A stretch of 64,000 nt of DNA, from contig CAZQVN010000006.1 in the NCBI GenBank assembly GCA_964596775.1, positions 66,843 to 130,842 of the forward strand. The letters are read 5' to 3'. The translations under genes and the position numbers were made by a program. Below the pieces are notes generated by a model, which saw only the letters and a list, made by a program, of their open reading frames with translations, ran no database searches and had not been told where the DNA came from. Below, piece by piece: positions 19,079 to 27,951 of this stretch. Source of the DNA: CAZQVN01 sp964596775. Lineage in GTDB: Bacteria > Eisenbacteria > RBG-16-71-46 > JABDJR01 > JAWXBZ01. Positions within the stretch are counted from its first letter, which is position 1. The number at the start of each line of letters is the position of its first letter.

Positions 19079-19365
19079 GCTGTCTCCGGGTTCAAAAATC
19101 TCAAATCATTGCGGGAGTTGGGATTGAGATCGTATTCTACCGGAGCGCCTACTCCCCTTCAATCTCGCGGGGGCGGGTCGACTCGATCGGCACGAATCCG
19201 TCCGGGGCTTCGGACATCCAACGGGTGGGACAAGACCCCGCCGCCGGTTCGACCGGATGTCGCTCGTCGCGGCCACGTCCCCCTCGAGTTTCGCGCCAGG
19301 CGGGGCGCGGGCAACCGCGGCGTTCCGGCACGACCTTGACCACCCGTTCCGAAAGGCTTTCCACA

Positions 19366-19689
19366 ATGTCCATGATCCGCACGCTCACCCCCGAGAACTT
19401 CGGGGTGGAAATGAAAAACGTCGAGGGGCTCGCCGTCCTCGACTACTGGGCCCCCTGGTGCGCGCCGTGCCGCGCCCTGCTTCCGGCCCTCGAGGAGCTT
19501 GCCGCGGAGTTCGCCGGCCGGGCGGTGTTCCTGAAACTGAACGTCGACGACGATCCGCGCCGGGCGGTCGAGGACGGGGTTCGCGGCGTCCCCACGCTGG
19601 TCTTCCTGAAGGACGGAGAGGAAGTGGATCGCGTCGTCGGCGTGGAGTCCCAGGCCGACTTGCGCCGGAGGATCGAGGCCCACATCTGA
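19366..19689 (+). CDS. trxA: thioredoxin
   Basis: A 107-residue cytosolic thiol-disulfide reductase. The active site is WAPWCAPC with Cys32 and Cys35; the dipeptide between the cysteines is Ala-Pro instead of the classical Gly-Pro, a common variant. The cis-proline motif RGVPTL is present, as is the glycine near the C-terminus. The fold length is normal. The ATG at 19366 has an AAAGG ribosome-binding site; a second ATG at 19372 could also serve. It is divergent from the sigma-54 regulator and convergent with the ABC permease. Confidence 0.93.
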   Translation: MSMIRTLTPENFGVEMKNVEGLAVLDYWAPWCAPCRALLPALEELAAEFAGRAVFLKLNVDDDPRRAVEDGVRGVPTLVFLKDGEEVDRVVGVESQADLRRRIEAHI

Positions 19690-19756
19690 GGGGTCGCGGA
19701 CATCGCGGCGTCGCCCGAAAACCGGGCGGCGCCGGCAACCCCCGTGCGTCTGCCGG

Positions 19757-21433
19757 CTACTGGATCCACTCCATGCGCCGGAACCGGCGCGCCGCGAGCG
19801 CAACGCCGGCGGCGGAGGTCACCAGCCCCACGGCCAGGATCAGGATCGGGTAGAGCGGCTCGGCGAGGTCGCGGCTCGTGCTTTCACCGACGATCATGGC
19901 CAGCTGGACGACCACCGCCAGGAAAACGACGATCACGCCGACACCGGCTCCCCAGGCGATCTGCGCGCCGGAATGGACCATGCGTTTCGGGTGATCCCAT
20001 TCGTAGTTCGCGAAGGTCGCGCCCATGAACACGCCGAACCCTGATCCGGCCAGGGCACCGGCCAGGGCAAGGACTCCCCCCAGCAGAGATTCGGACGCGG
20101 ACTGCTGGAACCCGAGCCGGATCACCACGATCTGGGCGGCCACGATGGGCAGCGAAAGGAGCAGTGCGGCAAGCCACTTCGTGACGGAAATTTCCAGGGC
20201 CGTCAGCGGCGCCGCGAGAAGGCGGAACCCCGCCTTTCCCTCGAGCGGAACGGTCATCATCCCCGCCTGGGATGCCACGACCACCGAGGAGCCGATGGCG
20301 CTGGCAAACGCCACGAGCATCCTTCCCCCCTCGACGAGATCTTCCGTACCCTGGCTCATGAGCGAAACGAACGGGAACAGGCACATGAGGATTCCGAGGC
20401 TGTACAACTGGAAGGAAAGCCGAAAATCCCTCGCCACGGTGGTCATGTCCTTCCAGAACACCGGCCGCCAGCGGGACGGGAGGACCCGGAGGAGAAATGT
20501 GAACTTCTCCCCGCGCATGACGCGATTCTCCGAAACCGTCGCCAGGCGGATCCAGCCGTCCAGGTAGGAACGTGCCCCGAGGGTCACCGCCACGGCGGCA
20601 AGGCCGAGCCCCGCTCCCACGAGGACGCCGATGTCCAGGGCCGCCGCGCCGCTCCGCCCCTCGAGCGCGGCCACCATCGCCCGGGACGCCCATGTCGAGG
20701 GGAGGAACTGACCGGCCGCCGACATGAAGAATCCGTTCAACGCTTCCGCCCGCTCGAGGAGCGCGGCCCATTCGCGATACGACTGGATGCGCCCGGGCAG
20801 GAAGTGGGGCAGCGACCAGAGCATCATGGCAAGAAGAAACCCGGTGATGGAAAACAGGGCCCGGAGCCGCGACATCGGCACCCAGCGGGCCAGGGGAATC
20901 CCGACCAGGTACGTCAACGCCACGGGGATCACGAGGAAGCCGCAGAAGACCACGGCGTACGTGACGGCGTAGAGCGGGCCCGCGCCGAGATGGATCCCCA
21001 CGGCCACGGCGGCCGGAAGCGACAGGAACAGGCTGAAGAACGCGTTCGTCCACATCGCTTCGACAAAGCGGACGATCAGAACCTTGCGCGGGCTGATCGG
21101 CGACGCCATCAGCAGGACGAGGTCGCGGGAAAAGAAGACGACGTGGAGGAGCAGCCCGAGGTTGAAGAACAGGGTCATGGCCAGCGAGCCGAGCCACGCC
21201 AGGTGAAGAAACAGCCCGGGAACCCACGTCGCGTCCGGCGATCTCCGCAGCGTTTCGCCGAGAACGGCATGAACGCCGAACCCCACGGACAGGAGCCAAC
21301 CGAAACCGAGCACTCCGAAGAAGAACCGCTGCCCGAACCCCGCGCCCCGGCCCCGCAGCAGGGCGGCGAACTGCAGTTTGACCTGCCAGGAGAGCAGCCG
21401 CCCGAGGCTCATTTCCCGGCGCTCCGTGTTCAT
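19757..21433 (-). CDS. ABC-2 type transporter permease
   Basis: A 558-residue integral membrane protein with about twelve to fourteen hydrophobic segments. It has an N-terminal amphipathic helix (LLSWQVKLQFAALLRGRGAG) and a cytoplasmic loop (SPISPRKVLIVRFVEA) typical of ABC-2 exporters, which couples to the ATPase. A second similar block near residues 395-420 (LLAAPLTALEISVTKWLAA) indicates that the protein is a fusion of two half-permeases, long relative to the usual 250-400 residues. It starts in a four-base overlap with the ATPase gene. The substrate is unknown; such two-gene systems often export lipids, peptides or drugs. Confidence 0.85.
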   Translation of the reverse strand: MNTERREMSLGRLLSWQVKLQFAALLRGRGAGFGQRFFFGVLGFGWLLSVGFGVHAVLGETLRRSPDATWVPGLFLHLAWLGSLAMTLFFNLGLLLHVVFFSRDLVLLMASPISPRKVLIVRFVEAMWTNAFFSLFLSLPAAVAVGIHLGAGPLYAVTYAVVFCGFLVIPVALTYLVGIPLARWVPMSRLRALFSITGFLLAMMLWSLPHFLPGRIQSYREWAALLERAEALNGFFMSAAGQFLPSTWASRAMVAALEGRSGAAALDIGVLVGAGLGLAAVAVTLGARSYLDGWIRLATVSENRVMRGEKFTFLLRVLPSRWRPVFWKDMTTVARDFRLSFQLYSLGILMCLFPFVSLMSQGTEDLVEGGRMLVAFASAIGSSVVVASQAGMMTVPLEGKAGFRLLAAPLTALEISVTKWLAALLLSLPIVAAQIVVIRLGFQQSASESLLGGVLALAGALAGSGFGVFMGATFANYEWDHPKRMVHSGAQIAWGAGVGVIVVFLAVVVQLAMIVGESTSRDLAEPLYPILILAVGLVTSAAGVALAARRFRRMEWIQ

Positions 21434-22269
21434 CCCGGCCCGTCGCTGAAGTCGAGGTCGAAACCGCCGTTTCCGCCGGTCACTTCGAGGAAGATCTCCT
21501 CGAGCGTTCCTTCGCGCGTGGATGCCTTGAGCTCCGCCATGGTTCCCGAGGTGAGGACCCGCCCGCGCGATATGATGGCCACCTCGTCACAGAGGCGCTC
21601 GGCGATCTCGAGAATGTGCGTGGACAGGACGATGGCCACGCCGCGACCGGCCATCCGTTTCAGTACTTCGCGCAGCAGCCGGGCGCCCCGAGGGTCGAGG
21701 CCCACGGTCGGCTCGTCGAGGAAGAGGAGTTGCGGTTCATGGACGAGCGCCCCGGCCAGCGCCGTCTTCTGCTTCATGCCGTGGGAAAACCCTTCCAGCA
21801 GCGAATCCGCGCGGTCGGCGAGTTCGAACAGCGCCAGAAGGCGGTCGATCCGACCGGGGAGAACGGCGGGGTTCACCCCGTAGAGTTCCCCGTTGAAGCG
21901 GAGGTACTCCACCGGGGTCAGCTTTTCATAGAGATGCGGTTCGTCGGCCACGTAGCCGATCCGCCGCTTCGCTTCCGCGGGGTGCGTCTGCAGATCATGG
22001 CCCCCCACGTGGACGGATCCCGATGAAGGCTTGAGCAGCCCCGTCATCAGCTTGATCGAGGTGGTCTTGCCGGCGCCGTTCGGGCCGAGAAGGGCAAGAA
22101 TCGACCCGGGGCGAACGGAGAGATCGACGTGATCCACGGCCATGATCGACCCGAAATTGCGCGTCAACCCGCGAACCTCGAGGGCCGGGACTCCGGCGCC
22201 GGACGGTTCGGTTTCCCCCCCGCGAGTGCTCAAAGCCGGAGACTCCTCAGTGTGTTGACCCGTTCGCAT
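21430..22269 (-). CDS. ABC transporter ATP-binding protein
   Basis: A 279-residue ATPase of the CcmA/ABC-2 exporter class. Walker A is GPNGAGKTT (about residues 64-72), the Q-loop region is YVADEPHLYEKLTPVEYL (Asp replaces the usual Gln), the signature is FSHGMKQKTALA, Walker B LLFLDEPTVGLDP, and the switch His is in LSTHILE. The Gln-to-Asp change at the Q-loop is typical of this exporter subfamily. The gene overlaps the permease by four bases. The first ~25 residues are poorly conserved and an internal start is possible. Confidence 0.92.
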   Translation of the reverse strand: MRTGQHTEESPALSTRGGETEPSGAGVPALEVRGLTRNFGSIMAVDHVDLSVRPGSILALLGPNGAGKTTSIKLMTGLLKPSSGSVHVGGHDLQTHPAEAKRRIGYVADEPHLYEKLTPVEYLRFNGELYGVNPAVLPGRIDRLLALFELADRADSLLEGFSHGMKQKTALAGALVHEPQLLFLDEPTVGLDPRGARLLREVLKRMAGRGVAIVLSTHILEIAERLCDEVAIISRGRVLTSGTMAELKASTREGTLEEIFLEVTGGNGGFDLDFSDGPG

Positions 22270-22302
22270 CGTGGGTAGCGTACCGGGACGGCCGCAAAAG
22301 AG

Positions 22303-24504
22303 CTAGCGCCCTCCGGATTCCGCCGCGAAGCCGGGTTCGGCGGCATCTCCGCCTTCATCCAGAACGAGCGCATGCCCCCAGTCGGAGTATCCGGGATCAT
22401 GAGTGAACAGAATGACCTGTCGCGGAGCGGATGGATCGAACAGCAGTTCCCGGATCGCGGCGAGGCGGGCCGCGTCGCAGTTCACCAGGACGTCGTCCAT
22501 GAGCAGGGGCAGGCGCGCCCCTCCGCTCAGCTCCTCCCCGATCGCCCGGCGCAGGGCCAGGTACAGCTGGTCCCGGGCGCCCTGGCTCAGGTCTCCGGGC
22601 GTCTCCGGAACGCCGTTGACGTCATAGAGGACCGGCACGAAGTTCCTGTCGAGGACGAGCCGGTCGTGCCGTCCGGCGGTGATCTTCCGGACCAGGTTCC
22701 CTGCCCTCGACGTCAGCCGCTCGAGGTGGCTTTCCTGGAATTCGGCAATGCTCTCCCTGAGAACGGCCAGGGCGTGCCCGAGGGCATCGCGCCGGAACGC
22801 CAGCATCTTCTTCCGCTCCGCGCACTCGGCCAGGTCTTCCTCGATCGCCTCCACGTCCTCGACGCTGGAGGAGGCGCTCCGGGCCTGGCTGAGTTTCAAT
22901 TCCTCGAGCCGTCCCTCCAGCTCGGAGCACCGGGCCAGGACGGACTCCCTCTCCCGCGCCGCGATCTCCATGCTCCGGCTCATCAGTTCCGGGTCCTCGT
23001 CCGCGCCGGCGAGAAAGGGGGCCTTGGCGATGAGATCGCGGGCCCGGGCATCCACGAGCTTGAGCTTCTGGAACACGTCGTCATAGTCCGCTTCGACATT
23101 TTCGACGCTGCGATGGCTGTCGCGGATCTGCTCGTAGCGCGACAGGAGGTCCGCCTTTTCGCGGAAGTGGCGGAACTCTTCCATGACTTCGCGGGGCCGC
23201 CGTCCCTGCAGAACTCCGGCCAGCTCGGTCTCCTCGGCGGTCATCAGGGATTTCTGCTTTTCCAGCCGGTCCGCCAGTTCCACGACCTGCCCTTCGACCA
23301 TGAGGCGGCGCTTTTCCTTTCCCTTTCCGAGGAAGAAAACGCCGAAAAAGGCGAGAAGGCCGAGCAGGAACCCCACGGCAACACCCGGCAGGGGCGCCCC
23401 GGCGCCGGCCATCCCGGCGAAACCGAGCAGCGCGGCGCACACGGCGCCCGCCACGGCATTCCGGAGATTCCTCGGCCAGGGCATGGTTTCCAGTTCCGAC
23501 TCCCGGCGCATCAGGTCTTCCTTCATCGACTCCACGTCGCGCTGGAGCGCGGCCAGAAGACGCAGCGACTCGCCGAGATCAAGGCCTGAATTCCGGAAGA
23601 TGTTGTAGCGGGGCCACAGTTCGGCCTCGACGCTCCTGCAGTCGGCGGTCAGAGCCTTGACCTTTTCCCGTTCGTCGCGCAGCGTCCGCAGGCGTTTCTC
23701 GAGATCGCTCCGCTCCCGGTTGACCTCAAAGAACTCGCCGTAGTTGCGGCACAGAGCCGACTTCTCCTCGACCTGCTCCCGGGCCTCCGCGTGCATTCGG
23801 GCTGTTTCGTCCATCTCCTGCAGAAGATAGCCGCCGAGGGACAACGCCTCGCGGGCCCGGCCGATCCGGACCGTCAGATCCTCGATGCGGGCGTCCAGCT
23901 CCTCGATCTCGCGATCCTTGCGGCGCGGCGCGCCCCACGGATTCTCGCGGGTCAGCGCACCGTACTCCTCCTCCAGCCGCACCAGCACGCGGTCGAAGCC
24001 TCCGACCTGGGTTCCCGACAGGAGATGACGGATCTTGTCGTCCACCGCGGTCTCCATGTCCCCCTGGTTGATGAAGAGCGTGCGCACCGCGATGTCCCGG
24101 TCGCGGATTCCGGTGATGCTTTCGACGATGTCGAGATACGCCGCGATGTCGTCCGTGCGTCCGCGGGGGTTGGCCTCGCCCTGGAACAGGATGGCGCTCC
24201 CCGAACCCTCCTTCCGCGTGACGGTGACCCGGTTCGTCTCGAAGTCGCGCGAGACGCGGTACTCGGCTTCGCCGTTGATCCAGACGACCTCGCCGGCGTA
24301 GGCGCGGTGCACACCGCGGGGGCGGAGGGCTTCTTCCGCCTCCCGGGTGGGCAGCCCGTAGATCACGCCGACGATGGACTCCATCAGCGTCGTCTTTCCG
24401 CTCTCGTTCGGGCCGAGTACGATGTTCACGCCTTCCCGGAATTCGATGTCGATGCCCTCGCTGAAGCATCCGAATCCCCGGAGCGTTACCCTCCTAATCC
24501 ACAT
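22303..24504 (-). CDS. yhaN: Rad50/SbcC-like AAA ATPase with membrane hairpin (YhaN family)
   Basis: A 733-residue SMC-like ATPase. Walker A is GPNESGKTT (about residues 33-41), Walker B lies near the C-terminus (LPLLMDDVLVNCD), and the ABC-type signature is LSQGARDQLYLALRRAI. Two long coiled coils flank a central pair of transmembrane helices (about residues 345-395; GFAGMAGAGAPLPGVAVG in the first loop). This replaces the zinc hook of SbcC and is the hallmark of YhaN, which works with the YhaO nuclease in DNA double-strand break processing. The start at 24504 lies 11 bases inside the nuclease gene, a translationally coupled arrangement typical of sbcD-sbcC pairs. Confidence 0.87.
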   Translation of the reverse strand: MWIRRVTLRGFGCFSEGIDIEFREGVNIVLGPNESGKTTLMESIVGVIYGLPTREAEEALRPRGVHRAYAGEVVWINGEAEYRVSRDFETNRVTVTRKEGSGSAILFQGEANPRGRTDDIAAYLDIVESITGIRDRDIAVRTLFINQGDMETAVDDKIRHLLSGTQVGGFDRVLVRLEEEYGALTRENPWGAPRRKDREIEELDARIEDLTVRIGRAREALSLGGYLLQEMDETARMHAEAREQVEEKSALCRNYGEFFEVNRERSDLEKRLRTLRDEREKVKALTADCRSVEAELWPRYNIFRNSGLDLGESLRLLAALQRDVESMKEDLMRRESELETMPWPRNLRNAVAGAVCAALLGFAGMAGAGAPLPGVAVGFLLGLLAFFGVFFLGKGKEKRRLMVEGQVVELADRLEKQKSLMTAEETELAGVLQGRRPREVMEEFRHFREKADLLSRYEQIRDSHRSVENVEADYDDVFQKLKLVDARARDLIAKAPFLAGADEDPELMSRSMEIAARERESVLARCSELEGRLEELKLSQARSASSSVEDVEAIEEDLAECAERKKMLAFRRDALGHALAVLRESIAEFQESHLERLTSRAGNLVRKITAGRHDRLVLDRNFVPVLYDVNGVPETPGDLSQGARDQLYLALRRAIGEELSGGARLPLLMDDVLVNCDAARLAAIRELLFDPSAPRQVILFTHDPGYSDWGHALVLDEGGDAAEPGFAAESGGR

Positions 24505-25630
24505 GTGCCGTCTCCCGGGAGTGGAACTCCATGAGTCCGAGGCGCAGCGCCGCCTCGAGCACGGGGCGGGCAGTGTCGTCCGACCCGGCGATCCGTTCGC
24601 GCATTTTCCTGGTGAACAGACCCCGGATGGTCCGCTCGCCGGCAACCTGTTCCGTCCAGGCCGGGTCGAGGCGCACGGTGCGATCGTCGATCGCCAGGTA
24701 ACGGAAGCGATCCTCGAGCCGCGCGGCCGTGAACGCCGCATCGAATCCGACCGGAGCCTCCCCGGTCAGCCGGAACCGGGCGATCACTTCCGGACCGGAA
24801 CGGGCCAGGATCGCAGCCTCGACATCGGCGGCCGGATTGGCCATCCGGGACAGATCCAGGCTTTCGTCAAGGACGGGGATTCCCGGGTAGGGACTCCGTT
24901 CCACCCGGGCGCCGGCATCCGTCAGGTCGACGATCGTGAACGCCCGCTCGCCCGTTTCGGAAAACTTGAGCCCCTCGAGCGTTCCGGGATAGACCGCCAG
25001 GGTATCTCCGAAGCGTTTTTCCATGAAGTTGTGATAGTGCCCCAGCGCAAGGAGGTGGAGCCCAGAACCGGAGAGGTCGGCCGTCGGAATGGCCATGTCG
25101 CGGCGACGCATGTCCCATTCGGGTCCCGCCGGAATCGATCCATGGATCATGGCGATGTGCAGACCGTCGGGCACTTCGGGATCCCTGCCCAGCCCGGACA
25201 GCGGATCCTGCGGCGTCCGGCCGGGATCGTAGGCCAGCCCGTAGAGGTGAACCGGTGTGGGGCCCACGTCGATCGTGATGCGGCTCAGCGACGGGCTCGT
25301 GATCACCCGGAGTCCCGCGGGCAGCTTCCCGCTGCGGTAGACGCTGTCCGGATATCCGTACCCGTCGTGGGTGCCCGGCACTGCAACGACGGGTACGCGT
25401 TCCAGCATCCGCTCGATCTGGCGCGATGCGAAACCGGTCAGGGCGGAGTCGGGTGCGTGGTGATCGAACAGGTCGCCGAGCAGCAGCACGGCGTCGACGT
25501 CCGATTCCAGCGCGCGGTCCGCGAATCGGGTCAGGGCGCGCTTGAGATCCTCGCGCCGCGAGTCCGCGGCGGCGCCCAGCCACTTCATCCGGGCACCGAG
25601 ATGAAAATCAGCTCCGAGCAGGAATCTCAT
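24494..25630 (-). CDS. yhaO: Mre11/SbcD-like metallophosphoesterase nuclease (YhaO family)
   Basis: A 378-residue nuclease of the Mre11/SbcD class, expected to process DNA ends with its Rad50-like partner. Metallophosphoesterase motifs are in order: ADFHLG (Asp8 and His10), LLLGDLFDHH, PGTHDG (where the usual Asn of GNHD is Thr), MIHGS, and LALGHYH. The Asn-to-Thr change at the third motif affects a residue that normally binds a metal, so activity may be altered. The stop overlaps the next ATPase gene by 11 bases. The gene follows the acidic small protein by three bases. Confidence 0.87.
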   Translation of the reverse strand: MRFLLGADFHLGARMKWLGAAADSRREDLKRALTRFADRALESDVDAVLLLGDLFDHHAPDSALTGFASRQIERMLERVPVVAVPGTHDGYGYPDSVYRSGKLPAGLRVITSPSLSRITIDVGPTPVHLYGLAYDPGRTPQDPLSGLGRDPEVPDGLHIAMIHGSIPAGPEWDMRRRDMAIPTADLSGSGLHLLALGHYHNFMEKRFGDTLAVYPGTLEGLKFSETGERAFTIVDLTDAGARVERSPYPGIPVLDESLDLSRMANPAADVEAAILARSGPEVIARFRLTGEAPVGFDAAFTAARLEDRFRYLAIDDRTVRLDPAWTEQVAGERTIRGLFTRKMRERIAGSDDTARPVLEAALRLGLMEFHSRETAHVD

Positions 25631-25633
25631 CGA

Positions 25634-25876
25634 TCAGAGGGCTCCCGTCTTTCCGGTGTCGCCGCCATCGTCGTCTGCGTCGTCTGCGTCGTCGGGAAAA
25701 TCCGAAAGAACGCCCCCGTCATCGTCGGAATCGTCCTCGAGGAGATCCTCATCCATCAGGGGATCCTCCCGGTACTTCGGTTTCTTTTTCATCATCGCCC
25801 GCTCCTCGTGGCGACGAGGTCCGGGGGCTGCCGGTTTTGGGGTCTTGGGCCGATAGTCTCGATTGCGCTCGCTCAT
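25634..25876 (-). CDS. small acidic hypothetical protein
   Basis: An 80-residue protein with a basic N-terminal third (KTPKPAAPGPRRHEERAMMK) and a strikingly acidic C-terminal half dominated by Asp (DEDLLEDDSDDDGG and DDADDADDDGGD). It has no recognised domain, no membrane helix and no signal peptide. Such polarised small proteins can be nucleic-acid mimics or chaperone-like partners, but this is only a suggestion. It stops three bases before the YhaO-like start, so it is co-transcribed with the break-processing pair. The start codon at 25876 lacks a strong ribosome-binding site, which lowers confidence. Confidence 0.5.
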   Translation of the reverse strand: MSERNRDYRPKTPKPAAPGPRRHEERAMMKKKPKYREDPLMDEDLLEDDSDDDGGVLSDFPDDADDADDDGGDTGKTGAL

Positions 25877-25914
25877 GACTTCATTGTTCCCGAAAACGAG
25901 AAACACTCCTCCGT

Positions 25915-26610
25915 TCAGTTGGTCCTCGCCTGCGATCGACGCCGGCGTTCCCGGTAGAACAGCGCCGCGATCGCGAACCCGAACACGAAACCGCCGATGT
26001 GCGCCCACCAGGCCACGCCACCCGCGCTGTCCGATCGTGACACCGCAAGCGTCGACGCTCCGGACAGAAATTGAATCACAAACCAGAACCCGAGGAACAG
26101 TCGTGACGGCAGTTCCATGGTCTGCAACACGAAACCCAGGGGCACCAGCGCCAGAACACGGGCCTGCGGAAACAGGAACGAGTAGGCGCCGAGTACTCCG
26201 GCCACCGCTCCGCTGGCGCCGATCGTCGGCACCACGGAGTTCACATTGGAAACGATGTGCGCCACGCCGGCCACGAATCCTCCGGCGAGGTAGAACAACA
26301 AAAACCTCAGGTGCCCGAACCGGTCCTCGACATTATCGCCGAAGACCCAGAGAAACAGCATGTTACCGATCAGGTGCAGCCAGCCCCCGTGGAGGAACAT
26401 CGACGACAGAACGGGCCGGATGGCCGGAACCCGCCCCTCCGCGAGACTCACCTTTATATCGACAGGAACCACCCCGAACTCTCGAAAGAAATGCGCCAGG
26501 TGGCCGCCGAGCGATAATTCATAGGCAAATACGAGCACATTGATTACGACCAGAAACGTGGTTACGAAAGGCTTCGTCCTGGCCGGATTGACGTCCCGCA
26601 GCGGAATCAA
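25915..26610 (-). CDS. rhomboid-family intramembrane serine protease
   Basis: A 231-residue protein with six predicted transmembrane helices. The catalytic Ser133 lies in TIGASGAVAG and the catalytic His204 in WWAHIGGFVFG. The HGGWLHLIGNMLFLWVFG block in helix 2 contains the conserved His/Asn of the oxyanion region. The start MIPLRDVNP is characteristic of bacterial rhomboids and uses TTG at 26610. The enzyme cleaves transmembrane substrates inside the inner membrane. It lies just upstream of the small acidic gene on the same strand. Confidence 0.92.
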   Translation of the reverse strand: MIPLRDVNPARTKPFVTTFLVVINVLVFAYELSLGGHLAHFFREFGVVPVDIKVSLAEGRVPAIRPVLSSMFLHGGWLHLIGNMLFLWVFGDNVEDRFGHLRFLLFYLAGGFVAGVAHIVSNVNSVVPTIGASGAVAGVLGAYSFLFPQARVLALVPLGFVLQTMELPSRLFLGFWFVIQFLSGASTLAVSRSDSAGGVAWWAHIGGFVFGFAIAALFYRERRRRSQARTN

Positions 26611-26643
26611 CGGTAACTGCCTGTCATAAAACTATTTACAGTA

Positions 26644-27951
26644 TCAGCCCCCGACATTCCCCGCCTCATCCACCGCCTCCTGCACGTCCCGCCTGAGCCG
26701 GAGAATCGCCTCCTGGATGGCCGGCTCGGAGCACACGGTCAGGGCCTCGTCCGCGCAGGCGGCCGCCTCCCCCAGATTGTCCAGGACCGCATGAAACAGG
26801 GCGATCTTGTACAGGAGACGGGCCCGGTTCGGCGAGAACGCATCGCGCGGTCCCCGGCTGGTGAAGTCGTGCGCGTCGAGGCCCAGGGCCCGGGTCAGGC
26901 AGTCCAGCCCCTCCTCGGGGGCGGTGCCCCTGCGGAACAGCAGGTCCGCCAGGCGCTCGAGAAAGAGGACGCTGGAAGGGGTCGCCGCCACGGCGGAGCG
27001 CAGGTCGTCGATCGCTTCGTCGAAGCGCCCGCAGGCCTCGAGGACGCCCGCGCGGTTGAAGATCAGGATGCCGCGGTCCAGGCCGGGAACGGCGAGAAGG
27101 CGGTCGAGGGAGGCCAGAGCGTCTTCAACACCACCCATTTCCGCGAGGAGAATCGTCCGCTCCAGGTGCAGGCCGATCGATTTCCGGCCCGGAGGAATCC
27201 GGTGGCACGCCTGTTCGAGGACTTCGAGCGCGGCAGCCGGGGTGCCGAAGCGATCCCGCTGCAGCCGCGCCAGTTCCAGAATCGCGGGGAGCCGGTCCGG
27301 GTCGCGCTTCAGCGCCTCGAGGATCTCCGAGCGGGCTTCCTCGTAAAGGCCGAGCCGGTCGAGAGATGTGGCAAGAAGTTCCCGTGCCGCGATGGATTCG
27401 GGAGACGCGGCGACCTCGGCCGCCAGTTGATCCCTGGCCGCGGCATGATCCCCGTCGACCTGGCAGAGATACCCGCGGCGCCCGGCATCACCGAGGCGGA
27501 GGATGCGGTCCGCTTCCTCGCGGGACAGGCGTCGGAGTTCCCGATGAAAGCGGGCCGCCTCGTCGCGGGCGATCCCGGCGTTGTCGTCGGCGGACTGCCT
27601 GAACTTCCGGCGCTCCTCGATCCAGTGCCGCCGGGACAGCACGGCGGAGCGTTCGGTCTCGGACTCCGCGAACTCCAGTGCTTCGCCGAGCAGGCGCATC
27701 CCGCCTTCCCAGTCCGAAGCCTCCGCGCGGGTTTCCGATCGCGCGAGAAGTTCCTCGTAGGCCCGTCGCGATGCCGCGGCGTCCTTCCTTTCCAGCCGCT
27801 GGCGATCCCGGCCATCGTCGTCGGGAAGGGTGCGCAGCGCCTCCCGGAAAAACCAGGAGGCCTCGCTCCACTTTTCCCCCTCGAAAAGCTCGTCGCCGCA
27901 GTCCTCCAGCTTTTCGTGTTCGCCGCCGAACAGCGTTCTGAAAATCTTCAT
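26644..27951 (-). CDS. TPR-repeat protein
   Basis: A 435-residue soluble helical protein without signal peptide. From about residue 170 to the end it is made of tetratricopeptide-like helix pairs (ASPESIAARELLATSLDRLG; YEEARSEILEALKRDPDR; RFDEAIDDLRSAVAATP; EEGLDCLTRALGLD). The N-terminal region is charged and helical. TPR arrays mediate protein-protein contacts. The start at 27951 overlaps the stop of the hydrolase gene by four bases, so it is the last gene of a tightly coupled operon. The partner is likely one of the three proteins encoded upstream. Confidence 0.8.
   Translation of the reverse strand: MKIFRTLFGGEHEKLEDCGDELFEGEKWSEASWFFREALRTLPDDDGRDRQRLERKDAAASRRAYEELLARSETRAEASDWEGGMRLLGEALEFAESETERSAVLSRRHWIEERRKFRQSADDNAGIARDEAARFHRELRRLSREEADRILRLGDAGRRGYLCQVDGDHAAARDQLAAEVAASPESIAARELLATSLDRLGLYEEARSEILEALKRDPDRLPAILELARLQRDRFGTPAAALEVLEQACHRIPPGRKSIGLHLERTILLAEMGGVEDALASLDRLLAVPGLDRGILIFNRAGVLEACGRFDEAIDDLRSAVAATPSSVLFLERLADLLFRRGTAPEEGLDCLTRALGLDAHDFTSRGPRDAFSPNRARLLYKIALFHAVLDNLGEAAACADEALTVCSEPAIQEAILRLRRDVQEAVDEAGNVGG

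Noticed and set aside
19149..19388. 79-codon minus-strand frame in the spacer between the sigma-54 regulator and thioredoxin
   Set aside because: Overlaps the thioredoxin start, has no ribosome-binding site, and its Arg/Pro-rich content is non-protein-like.
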